Position numbers and translations under genes: made by a program. From contig NW_014577472.1 of the NCBI RefSeq assembly GCF_000485595.1, forward strand, positions 190,392 through 216,210: a stretch of 25,819 nucleotides of DNA. The letters are read 5' to 3'. The stretch is from Priapulus caudatus. Lineage: Eukaryota > Priapulida > Priapulimorpha > Priapulimorphida > Priapulidae. Below the pieces are notes generated by a model. It saw only the letters and a list, made by a program, of their open reading frames with translations, was not told the DNA's origin and made no database searches. Positions 1-10,700 of this stretch are shown one piece after another (position 1 is the first letter of the stretch; each line of letters starts with the position of its first letter).

Positions 1-35
1 GGTAACGTAGTACGTACGTACGACTAACTAACTAA

Positions 36-46
36 GTATATATAAT

Positions 47-105
<59 letters not shown>

Positions 106-116
106 CATATATACAG
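36..116. repeat. (AT)n microsatellite
   Basis: Nearly pure AT dinucleotides with minor AAT and ATAC interruptions, in AT-rich intergenic DNA. Confidence 0.95.
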
Positions 117-1580
117 AAGGTATTCATTCTCTTGTTGGGTGGACGTCGACGCTTGATGCTAGCATGAACAAGTCAACACAAAACATTGTATCGACATGTG
201 CATATGATACTATCAGGAGTGTATCAATATTGATACACTCCTGATACTATACCCTGTACGTTATAGTTACTGGGGTGGGGTCTAATTAGTCCCTCATACA
301 TTTCTAACACTGTCTTTGTAAGCTGCTTGGCAATTAATAGGCGTAGCAAGATGTAAGAAAGCAGCCCGTTTTTCACGGCCACTAACTCACGCTGGTTGCC
401 ATGCATTCTTGTCACTGCATTTTTATGCATTTTGCAGTGATTATTATATGACAAATGACATATGTCTGCTTACACTGTCACTGTATAGTTGACTAACGGG
501 AAAGATATGAGCCGCGTGGAAACAGATATGCTGTCTTATAGGTAGTGTTAGTAGACAGAGCTGATGGTATTTTCTAGCATGGTTCGCATTTAAACTTCTA
601 AAACGTAGTGGGTGGTGTTGTTTATATTACTGTTCATAGTAACTTTGTCAGGGGCATTACCGAAAGTCAGTTTTTAGGTATCTATATTATTGAGACAGTT
701 GCTGTCTTTGTTATGAGTCCGTCCATTGAGTCTATGGCCTGTTTTACAAAATAATTTTACAATGAGTCTCAGTCATAATTGATGTTGTCACCAGATGTTA
801 GCCAAGTCATTTACGATAATATCTTGTTCTGATCTCTGCCACACTATGCCGTTTTTCTTATTTTTCCTTACACAATCAGACATTTATATACTCAGTATAA
901 TGCTGTTACTATACTCGTAGTTGATATGAGTTCACTAAAACTACGTTGGTATCAACGTCAAAATTTTTACAGATAAAATTGAACACTGGTTGCTCGATCA
1001 TGTACGTTCAAATGTTTGTAAGTATTGATGTACGTATGATGTTCTACAGACTCGTTCTGCTTGTTGTTTCAGCATAATTGAAAGGTTTTTTCAGTGATCA
1101 AACGAGCGGATATTTTTTTACAAACGACCACTAAGTTTTGTTTCCACTGCATTAATGAGTCATCTGAGTGGAAAATGTATATTCAAAGTGCCATTCAAAA
1201 CATGTGAATAAATTTAGTCTCAATGCTTCCCAAATATTATTTGATCGACATGAGAGCATATACCGGCTTGACATAATTTCAATACTAGTATAATTCTTTT
1301 ACCAATTGTCTCTGGTATATAAATATCGCACTCTTGCATTTTAAAATCTGATGTGTATTATATGTGTTTAATTTGATTTGTTTCACTATCATTCTGTTTA
1401 TTGAATCCTTGTGCTCTAAAAAGGTCTTGTAAGTTATACAATTATGTAGGTGGTTCAAAGTAAAAAAAAAAGTGAAAACACATTTATTTATATTTGTTTT
1501 GCTTTACTGCTAGTGCTCTGACGCTTCCACGCTTCATGTGTATAATGAGTGGAAGAACGCGTATCGGCACATTCGATCCA
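117..1580. other. Intergenic DNA, no gene seen
   Basis: AT-rich, with stops in all frames and no ORF above about 76 codons that looks like a protein. Apart from the hairpin at 212-245 I see no recognisable element, RNA gene or promoter. Confidence 0.7.
212..245. mobile_element. ATCAGGAG hairpin element 1 (perfect 34-bp palindrome)
   Basis: The half ATCAGGAGTGTATCAAT is followed directly by its exact reverse complement, with no loop. ACT stands on both sides (209-211 and 246-248), a 3-bp target duplication if the element begins at ATCAGGAG. If the element is instead TCAGGAG...CTCCTGA, the flanks are TA/TA. Three related copies occur at 1983, about 24209 and 25780. Confidence 0.75.
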
Positions 1581-1584
1581 TCAA

Positions 1585-1940
1585 TTTCTTAGCCACCACA
1601 AACAGTTTGAAGGCCAGAAATTTCTTAGCCACCACAAACAGTGTGGGCTCAAATATTTCTTAGCCGCCACAAACAGTTTGTAGTCCCAAAAAGTTCTTAC
1701 CCACCACAAACAATTTGTGGGGGTAAAAATTACTTAGCCACCACAAACAGTTTATGGGCCCAAAAATTTCTTAGCCACCACAAACAGTTTGTAGGCCTAA
1801 AAATTTCTTACCCACCACAAACAGTTTCTGTGTCAAACATTTTTTAGCCATCACAAACAGCTTGACGCCGAAAAAATTTCTTAGCTACCGTAGGCACTAT
1901 ACGATCTTTGGCCACCACAAACAGTTTGTGTACAAAAAGT
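1585..1940. repeat. 36-37-bp tandem array, about 10 units
   Basis: Units begin TTTCTTAGCCACCACAAACA and continue with GTTTG, a variable GGGCCC-like stretch and AAAAA. Starts are near 1585, 1621, 1655, 1693, 1730, 1767, 1804, 1840, 1877 and 1907. Each unit contains an imperfect dyad, CCACAAACAGTTTGTGG. Units abut without unique spacers. Divergence between units is moderate, so the array is old. Confidence 0.88.
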
Positions 1941-1982
1941 TTACAAAGTTGGCCAAAATGAAATGTTACGTACCATAATCGT

Positions 1983-2048
1983 ATCAGGAGTCTATCAAAA
2001 TAGTTTTTGAAAAAAAATGAAAAAAAAAAATTTTGATAGACTCCTGAT
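1983..2048. mobile_element. ATCAGGAG hairpin element 2 (66 bp, A-rich loop)
   Basis: The 19-bp arms ATCAGGAGTCTATCAAAAT (1983-2001) and its exact reverse complement (2030-2048) enclose a 28-base A-rich loop. CGT stands directly on both sides (1980-1982 and 2049-2051), which supports insertion with a 3-bp duplication; a TA-type duplication does not fit the right end. Confidence 0.75.
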
Positions 2049-2530
2049 CGTATTGTAGGTCACAGAAATTTGCTTATTTGCAATTCAAACAAAATAATTT
2101 GCTCGTAACTCATATACGTGTGGGTCCACAGTTATGTTGTGGTGGCTTAACAGTTAACACCTCTACATAAACGGAATGACAGGTGTTAGTGTTAGCAATT
2201 ATATACGAAATCACGCAGTACTCTCACTTGGGCCTATGCCTCAACTATTTGGCTGAAATTCCCTAAAATCATACAATACTTAACGCACTACTGTTTTTAT
2301 TATTTCTATTATTTTTATAGCAAATGCCATTACTAAAAAGCGCCATCTACCACCATTTTTATTTATTTATTTTGGCAGCAATGTTTCAGACTAACTAGTA
2401 TATAGTATTACCACAGACTACACACTTTTTTTTTATAAGAATTCTTTTTATAAGAATCATCGAGGCTTGATTTCCCAAATTTTAAGAATTTTTTAAGAAT
2501 AATGCTGAGGCTCGATCATCAGACACACAT

Positions 2531-2760
2531 TGTCACTCGATGACGACGGCGACGAGTGGATTGATAATGAGGATGACCGATTCTATGACGTTAAATTTTG
2601 CAGCCGTAGGGTGAAAGTTCATTATGAAAATGGGTGGTTTGAAGGCACTCTTGAATACTTCAACGACGACATACATAAATATCGCGTTTCCTACCCCGAC
2701 AGGAGTGAGGACTATATTGGCCTCGAAGACATTGACGGCGTAGAAGTCATATTACTGTAG
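2531..2760 (+). pseudogene. Tudor/chromo-like coding fragment inside the transposon
   Basis: An open frame reads DDDGDEWIDNEDDRFYDVKF, then RRVKVHYENGWFEGTLEYFN, then KYRVSYPDRSEDYIGLEDI, and stops at TAG 2758-2760. The pattern R-x-V-K-V-x-Y-x-x-x-W-F-x-G-x-V, then K-x-x-V-x-Y-x-D, is that of a Tudor-like small beta barrel, often a chromatin-binding module. No ATG starts this frame, so it is either a terminal exon of a larger element gene or a captured host exon. A start by TTG at 2530 is not credible in a nuclear gene. Fold assignment is by pattern only. Confidence 0.5.
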
Positions 2761-2762
2761 TG

Positions 2763-3129
2763 ATTACGTCACGAATTTCTAGCACCATCAATTAAGTAGT
2801 ACATTTGTGTGTTATTTGTACAAAATAAAATGTCTGAAAATACAATTAGTGTTTCTGTTTACTTTTTATGCTTATATACCTTCTTTATATGCCCTAATTT
2901 GCCGGTGAAAAACAGAGAGACGCCAGTATCTGAACAGTACTGGGGGAATAGTGTTAGACAACAGAAATTACCAAATCGTCTAGATTTTTGCAAATTTAAC
3001 CAACGTAAAAACATTTTTATCAGGTGAGAGTTTGAGGATATATTTAGTAACGTTAGTTCTTACTTTTAAACTAAAAAAATGGCAATTTTTTTTTTTACAA
3101 ATTTTATCATAGAAAATTCGTGACGTAAT
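2763..3129. repeat. Inner 16-bp perfect inverted repeat
   Basis: ATTACGTCACGAATTT at 2763-2778 recurs as its exact reverse complement at 3114-3129. It starts just after the stop codon of the Tudor-like ORF. The arms contain TTACGTCA, a CREB/ATF-like octamer. They may mark a second small element nested in the larger one. Confidence 0.6.
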
Positions 3130-3456
3130 TTAAGAATTATCAATTCTTAAATTAATCAACCTTAAATAGGCTCAAAATGTCGATTTTCTAAGAATCACGA
3201 GGCTCAAAAAAAAAAGTACGATTCTTATAAACAAAAAAGTGTGTAATGGATAACGGTATCCGTTAGTCTGAGGTATTACTGGTATAGTATTTAGTACAAC
3301 ATTATTTGGCAGCTAGCCATAGATATCATATATGCACGTATAATATGGTTGTCCGTGGTCAAAATGGTAAAATATTTTTATTGCAAAACATTTTTATGGT
3401 ACGATTTCTATGATCCATACCGATACTATCTCCGATACAGCGCTACAGTCGCATAC

Positions 3457-3468
3457 TAAGATGGCGGC
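3457..3468 (+). promoter_or_regulatory. TISU-like start element
   Basis: TAAGATGGCGGC matches the TISU consensus SAASATGGCGGC at 11 of 12 positions; only the first base differs. TISU elements sit just after the transcription start of housekeeping genes, overlap the start codon, and serve both as a YY1-type promoter element and as an initiator for mRNAs with very short leaders. It lies 120 bases upstream of the ATG at 3581 and fits a promoter for the NUP107 gene. No TATA box is evident just upstream. Confidence 0.6.
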
Positions 3469-3485
3469 GTGGCGGGTTCTTGAAA
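3461..3485 (+). CDS. NUP107: NUP107 candidate exon 1a (TISU start)
   Basis: From the ATG in the TISU-like element the frame reads MAAWRVLE and reaches a donor AAA|GTAAAC at 3486. An acceptor TTTATGCACAG ends at 3560, giving a 75-nt intron. The join is in frame with the ATG at 3581 and adds 16 residues before MANDPNRF. If the intron is retained, the same ATG makes an 11-residue upstream ORF ending at TAA 3494-3496. Both readings follow from the sequence; which is used needs transcript data. Confidence 0.45.
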
Positions 3486-6400
3486 GTAAACTTTAACTAT
3501 ACACGTTTTCTTTGGTCCTGTCTCGGTACGTCTGAGTCTAAACCTGTTGTTTATGCACAGTATTTAGGTACATCGATAAGATGGCAAATGATCCAAATCG
3601 TTTCACTGCACAGTAAGTTATATTAAAACTATTTTTGGTTTTAGTTTTAGTTTTGCAGGCAGTGACAGTCACACTCACAGTGACAGTGGCTTGTCAGTTT
3701 TTCGTGACAAAAACGTGTAAGAGTAGACCTTTGTGTGGAGGGAGATTCAGAGTTTGAGTTATTGTGAGCATAACATGTTCACGATGTTGTCATGTCTATA
3801 ATTATTTGTGATGTTCAATAATGAGGTGACCTCAGTTTATCAGCAACACTGCCAACATTGCAACAACACTGTCAACAGTACATCAATGTCATCATTAGTC
3901 ATCATCACCTGTAATAATACTATTATTTATTTAGGCATTATTATCCTGGCTAAATCGTACATGGTAAACGTGTACGGTCACCTAAATGTCACGACTCACA
4001 GCAAATGTAACCCTAACCTGCCATTACGGACAGGGACCGAAAGTGGATTTGCTAGTTGGCTCTTAAGCCGTGCTTAGGTCGCCCCGATTTGTTCGCCGAC
4101 AAAATTTGAAGATCATACGACCGAAACCGGGCAGGTCGTTCAATGCTGAAAAATGAATAACTCTTCGGATTACCTGCTCCAAATTACCCTTGATTTTTAC
4201 TTACTCGCTGTACCATAAATATCTATAACTTTCCATAAAATGTATCATGGTCAGGTGAAGATTGGCATTCCCTCTTGCTTCATGAAGCCTGTTCGTGGCA
4301 CTGGATCATCTGAGCATGATCATTGCTTTCGACATGTGCCATCTTCTAAGGATCGCTTTAAGTTTAGCTTCTTTGTTTCTGATATTCCGTATTGGAATTC
4401 TCTCCCTTCGTCTTTAGTAAATTGCAAATTTGCGGCTTTTTCTACTGCGATCCGCAGCACCTGTTGATCTGTCTATTTGATCAACTTGCCGAGCTCTATC
4501 TTCGATATTGTCCCTTGGACTTTGGAGACTGTTACTTACGAGGTTACGAGGTCATGTCACATTGTGACATCTATTGTATAGTTCAGTTGCACAGCTTAGT
4601 CAGCTATGTCAAACCTGCCCATTCAGTCAAGATTTAATAGAAAATATGCACAACCTATGCTGTGGTGTCGTGCAACTGACACTGTTAGTAATAATTGTTT
4701 ATTACCATATTACTCCTACCAGGGACGGTAGAGATTCGTTTGATGCTCTGATGGCAACCCCCGAGCAGCGGCAGGAAACAAAGAGCAGGGCCATGCGTCG
4801 CAGCATTGGAGTCAACCTTCAGAAATGTAATTAACATACTCTGTGACAAGAAGGAGACTGAAAAACTTTGTTGATTCTGCTCTTTCACCTAACGATGATT
4901 TCGCCATGTGCACAAACTTCAGTTACCATTAGCTTTATTATATCAACAATTGTGCATATATATTATATATATATATATATATGTAAATGTATGGATGTCA
5001 ACAAGTTGTGTTTTATAGTGCAAGCAAACATGCTAAACTATATCATATGTCTCTAACTTATATACCATAAATTATATATCTAACACAATCGAATGTTAAA
5101 ATCGCAGTGACAATAATTTTTGGCAATGGTGCGGCAACAGGTGATAAGGGCACATACATTTTTATTCAATTCTACTCTGGCTTCTGTTTACAGCTCTACA
5201 GATTCTAGATGAGGCAATAGGATCGCCACCTACAGGAAGCATCCTGCGTACCAAGAGGAGAAGTATACGACAGAGCATGCGTACGTGTCGTGTTGTGTTC
5301 TTATATGCGATGGGAGGTTTAGAATTCCATTCACGGAAAAAGTAGTTTGTTCACTGATAACTACTTGATTACATTGAGATACTAATAATGAGTAAAATAT
5401 TGATTGTTTTCAAATGTTTGTTCCCACCATTATACTTGTGTGTTTCAGTAACACCATCGCAGTTGTCAGAATCAAGGTTTGATTCATCAGCTGTCTTTGG
5501 GAATTCTTTCAACCGGACACCAGGAGCGTCAAATATGGTACTTATCAACACTTCCCAGTAGTGTACTAACAGTAGTGCTACGCAGGTCATATACATCTAC
5601 GTGACAATTTACTGTTGCATTGGTCACACATATGATCCCAATTGTAAGTACAGAGCATCATGGCAGTTTGTCACGTTCTATGCTGCAAGTATTCTTTATT
5701 CATATCCAATAGGGTACTGATGTTAATGCTGCCCTGAATTCTATGCTTAATGTAGATAATCAATGATAGCCTACTGGATCCAACCGTAACTCTGCATGGA
5801 GATGCTTTACAGAGAAAAAGAGGATTTAATCAGGTATTATCAATATCATGTTATGCTTTCTGATCTAGACAATTTCAATAAATGGTAAAGAATATTGTTT
5901 TGTTTACAATGTGGAGCAATCTCATAACTAAAAATGACAAATACCGTCAGCGCCAAATATACTCTTATGTAATAATGTGATGTAAAAAATATGTTATTAT
6001 AATTGAAAAGAAATACAATTTTATTTTATTTTTTATATTTTTTTAATATTTATATTATTTTTTGTGAGTATAGCGGTCATTAGTTTTTTAGCTATTAAAA
6101 TGTATCAGTACATTATTTCTGTCTATCTAACTTTTTTTCACTGTGATTGATATAAAGTTCACCTATCTCATTCTCCTGATTTATACACCTGTATTTTTAA
6201 ATGTGTGATGTATCTCTCCATATAGGATTTGACCACAACTAATGTAACACGATTGTTGGAGGATGATCCAAATCTCGCAGGTTTGTGCGATTCTCTTGCT
6301 TATGTTGTCCACATTTAACGTGACTGAGCTGTGGAAATATGTTGGGGCAGAACTACCACTATTAAAATCGCATCCTAATTTGTTGCCATCCAGTTCTTTG

Positions 6401-7734
6401 CATATTTAACTCATTACATTATGTCTCGTCTAATTGGAGTTTTACATGGGGCCGAGAGAGTTTTTACTCGTTAAAGATTTGGATGCTGGAATGGCGAGTA
6501 TGCCACAGGTTTTTTGTGTAGTTTTGTGTGCAGTCAGCTCCATGGATCTAAAAGCCACTATACTATACTGTACTATATTATACTATACTGTACTATGCTA
6601 TACCATACTATACTATACTATACTATACTATACTATACTATACTATACTATACTATACTATACTATACTATACTATACTATACTATACTATACTATATGA
6701 CATACTATACTACACATACTATACTATACTATAGCTATACTATACTATACTATACTATACTATACTATACTATACTATACTATACTATACTAACATATGT
6801 ATACTGTCTTTAACCTGTACTGTATGCTGTACTACACTACAGCTACACTGCACTGCACTGCACTACACTACACTGTACTTCTATACTGCAGTGCACATAT
6901 AGCCTATAAGAAAAGAATATTATATTCACCCCGGTGTGGCTCCACACGAGTCTGCAGGTTGTTCACCGGCCTTCCATGGTCGGTGACGCGTGACAACGAC
7001 CTCGAACATGAATCTTCGACTTGCTGGAAGAATACGTGCGGTGGGTGGGTCCATCAACACCGCCAGGTCGAACCACAGGTCGGTTCCCAGCGATTCTTTT
7101 CACTGTTCAAAAAGTGGTTAGTTCTGTGTGGTACGAGTTCCAAAGTTGGGATCAAGGCCTGCATAGACCCCGGGAAAGTTGTGCACCTTTTTTTTATTTC
7201 TTTTCTCTACTTAGTGCATGTTGAAATGAATTTCAATTTTAGGCCTCATTTTCGAGAATACAATAAAATGGTAGTAAAAATAATTGCCTAAAGCAAACCG
7301 AGAAATTAATCGGATAACATATGTGTGGTTTTCTCGTACAGGGAACAAGGTATTGGATTGGGAAGGTTTATTTGTACTGGCTTTTGAAATTTGATCTACC
7401 TCTCTCCCCACTAGCATTGTACCTCCCCTGCGGCTCATGCAGTCCGTTACATTGATAGCCTCCCTGGCCCCATACACGACCGCTACAACTCTTCTCCGTG
7501 CCCTTTTACACAACTCGTACACTGATACCCCCTCTCGCGTACGGTCTTCACTGATGCGTCACCTGACCCTCCTCTCTCTCTCGTCTCGTCCTCGATCTCT
7601 CTCTCTCTCTCTCTCCTCCTCTCTCTCTCGTCTCCTCTCTCTCTCTCCTCTCTCTCTCCCTCTCACTCCTCTCTCTTCTCTTTCTCTCTCTTCTCATCTC
7701 CTGCTCTCTCGCTCTCTCTCTCCCTCTCTCTCCG

Positions 7735-7777
<43 letters not shown>

Positions 7778-10700
7778 ATCTCTCTTTCTCTCTCTCTCTC
7801 CTCTCTCTCCTCTCTCCTCTCTCTCTTCTCTCTCTCCCTCTCTCTCTCCCTGCCCTTTACACGATCGCTACTTTGATACTCTTCCTGCCCTATACATGGT
7901 TATTACATACCCTTCCCCTACGCTTCACTGATCGTTACACTGACCTCTCTCTCTCTCTCTCTCTCTCTCTCCCCCCGCTGTTGTAGGCTCTGTCAGAGCG
8001 GGTGCAGCTGATGCAGTCGCTCGTGCAGAAGGCCGCGCCGGGGCAGGCGCGCTTCCAGCAGCTGACGGACGTGCTGCTGCACCTGACGCAGGAGCGCGAC
8101 ACGTGGGAGCTGATACGCACGCTCTTTTTCGACCGGCTGCAGACGGCCGCCGAGGAGCTCGACGACGCCGACTCGATGGAGGGCGTCGAGATGCTGGTGA
8201 GTAGGTGGCGCCGGCGTCGGCACGCGCGTTCTCGGCCGGTCGTGCTCGGTGGGCGGCCACGGTCGATAGGCGCAGCGACAGGGGGGGGGGGGGTAATATA
8301 CGCCGCCCAGTGGTAAAGTGCTGCATCATCGACGATATGCGTGTAGAAACCGGTCTATCTTAATCAAGCTAGCGAGCCGGGTTGGGAGGGGTCCTAGCAG
8401 TCAGAATATCTTTTAGAATGTCGATCCGCAACAGTGAATTCATTGGGTTCTGAGCGGTTTCTGATTGGTTTCTGGGGAGTTTTGTAGGGTTTATATACTG
8501 TTGCTCGATAGACTGCTGGGATTAACATCACAGTCGGTTTTGCAATATTTTTAGGATGCTCGATTGAGTGACAAGGATATAGTGAACAATCTGTTCAAGA
8601 AAGAGGCACCAACAAGACAGAACCAGGTATTTGTTTTATATACATGGAAATCTACTACGGTTGTGGTATTCCTGACAGGATTTGTTGTTATCCCAGAGTA
8701 TGTCCAACGCACTGTCTTTTCACTGCAAAGACCAAACACCTGTGACCAAGGTTAAGGAAAAATAATGACGAAGGCGATCTTTCTAGCATCAAAATAGAAT
8801 GCCGCAACTGTTTGAGGATTACAGGTTGGCTAAGCGGTCATCTTGTTATAATAAGTTACTGTTGCTGTGTGAAATGCATCATCGTTTTAGAATTGTTTTA
8901 TGTAGGCCTTTTTCTCTGTTATCGGGCAGGGTCCCCACTGGAACATACAACACCCACGATGACGAGGGTGGTCACTGTCGGTGTTTTACGTTCTCGATTG
9001 TTTATCTGCGTGCCCATTATTGAACCTACGGTCTGAATTATTCGTGAAGGTATGTTTGCGTTACGTGGACTGACGTTGATGATTCTTTGTGCGATTGCAG
9101 TTGGTGATCGACTGGCTGGAACTGTCTGCCGCACAGATGCTGTCAGAGAAGTATGATCGTGTTGAGTTCTTCGCTGACAACTCTGTGGCTTGGTAAGTAA
9201 TGTGCTACGTGAGATAGGGTGAGATAGGAAATGGTGAGGAATTCGTACGTCGGTCGGCTGGTGCGGCGTGGGTGATAGTCATGTTAGTTTATTATCGACG
9301 ACGTGGTATAATTCTCCTGGCGTCCTAGTGTCTTTACCACGTTCTGGTGTGTTTTTGTTCTGCAGGGAAAATACACTGATGTATTTACATCAACGGAGGG
9401 AAAACGTTCCTATTGGACATGACCGGCCTATTGTGACAGAGCTTGTAAGCATCACTAAATATCAGCAATGCTCCACACATTCACATTTGAAATATCATCA
9501 GCAACTGAACTTGACTGTAGCATCTTCTAGCAAAATGAAATGATATCTGAATAAAACTGTGATGCTATTGGGAGCATTCGGCAGAGAATTATCTCTTCTT
9601 TCTTTTTTCAGTTTGAAAGCATTGCTTGTTTGTACTGTTTCTTCTTGTCTATTGTGCTCGTTTTTGTTTTAGGACCCAGATGCCCCTATCAGACAAAACA
9701 GACCTCTTGCTGACCTTGACAGGGTTGGTATCTTATAGGAAATCACCTACTGCTCAATGTTTTGTCAGTAATTTTAGCTTTTAGTTCCTCACCTAGAGCA
9801 GAATGAATGCAGAACAATGATTCCGGTTATTTAGTTTAAGATTGTCTCAGTTGTCGTAACCATTCTAGTTGTTTTTGGTTGTGAAATAAAACGTAATGCA
9901 AATTATTATTCAGTGTGTTTAGTGAACTACTCTCGGTTCATTAACTGCTCGACAAAATATTGCACCAATTGTCTTCATTCTCTAATTTACAGGAAGATGA
10001 AGCTCGATTGCTGAAAAACATATTTGTGTACATCAGAGCCGGCCAGTTGCATGAGGTAGGTGATGCTTCGAGCTCAAAACTCGTTTGTTTACAGTGTAAC
10101 GACCGTTCATAATGAATGGTATCAAGAGAGGGTGATGCTATCCTTTCTTGGTGGTAAGGCTGCTATGGCTACCGTAGATGTGTAGTCCTATATTAACATG
10201 TGTGATGTAGGTACATGCAGTTTTTAGACTGGTGACCTCCATCACAGGTACAAGTTACATTTTTACATATACTAGTATATGTGCATGAGAGCGTGCGTGC
10301 GTGCGTATTTGTAACTACTTTATCTTTGGGTTTATAATAACTTGTATAGAACTATAGTCAAAGCAAACAATAGAAACAGTGGTTGTGCAGTAGATCGAGG
10401 CTGTGCGCGCCGCACGTTTCTACGCTATTTGCGGTCGGAGTGCTTCTGCATAACACACTTGCTGTTACTCCCGGCAGGCTGAGGAACTGTGCGTAAAGTG
10501 CGGGCAGGCGTGGCGGGCCGCGACGCTGGAGGGTTGGCGTCTGCACCACGACCCCAACTACGCCGACGAGGGCGGCAGCGAGGGAGCGGCTCCCGAGGGG
10601 AACGTCTACCGCGACATCTGGAAGGCCGTCTGCTGGCGCCTTTCGCAGGACGTAAGCATTCGTAAACCCCCGGTCTGTACATAGTTTTTAGGTCTTTGAG

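Larger units (their letters stand above)
2410..3282. mobile_element. Non-autonomous DNA transposon with terminal inverted repeats
   Basis: The left end ACACACTTTTTTTTTTATAA (from about 2419) mirrors the right end, whose reverse complement is ACACACTTTTTTGTTTATAA (to about 3246). Both continue AGAATC and later CGAGGCTC, and an outer CAGACTA motif lies on both sides. TATAGTATT is repeated directly at 2401-2409 and 3283-3291, a possible 9-bp target duplication. Long repeats plus a 9-bp duplication suggest a Mutator-like element, but no transposase is present. The right end has about 20 extra bases containing GGATAACGGTATCC. Confidence 0.6.

Noticed and set aside
1585-1940. CRISPR-like array
   Set aside because: Units are contiguous and drift along their whole length, without unique spacers; the DNA is nuclear and intron-bearing.
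2809-3027. 72-codon ORF MLFVQNKMSENTISVSVYFL...
   Set aside because: AT-rich, no family resemblance, inside the transposon after the Tudor-like frame; could be chance.
5714-5750. Earlier acceptor for NUP107 exon 5 reading [12 protein letters not shown]
   Set aside because: The frame hits TGA before joining the conserved part; the acceptor ending at 5755 keeps phase 0 on both sides.
6797-7291. 164-codon ORF as an independent gene
   Set aside because: It contains the first frame of NUP107 exon 7, then runs through repeat and intron; only the exon part matches the family.
7437-7931. 164-codon Ser/Leu ORF
   Set aside because: Translation of the CT tract; not protein-like.
10265-10282. Palindrome ACATATACTAGTATATGT as a fifth ATCAGGAG element
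   Set aside because: It lacks the ATCAGGAG ends and flanking duplication; simple AT-rich palindrome.
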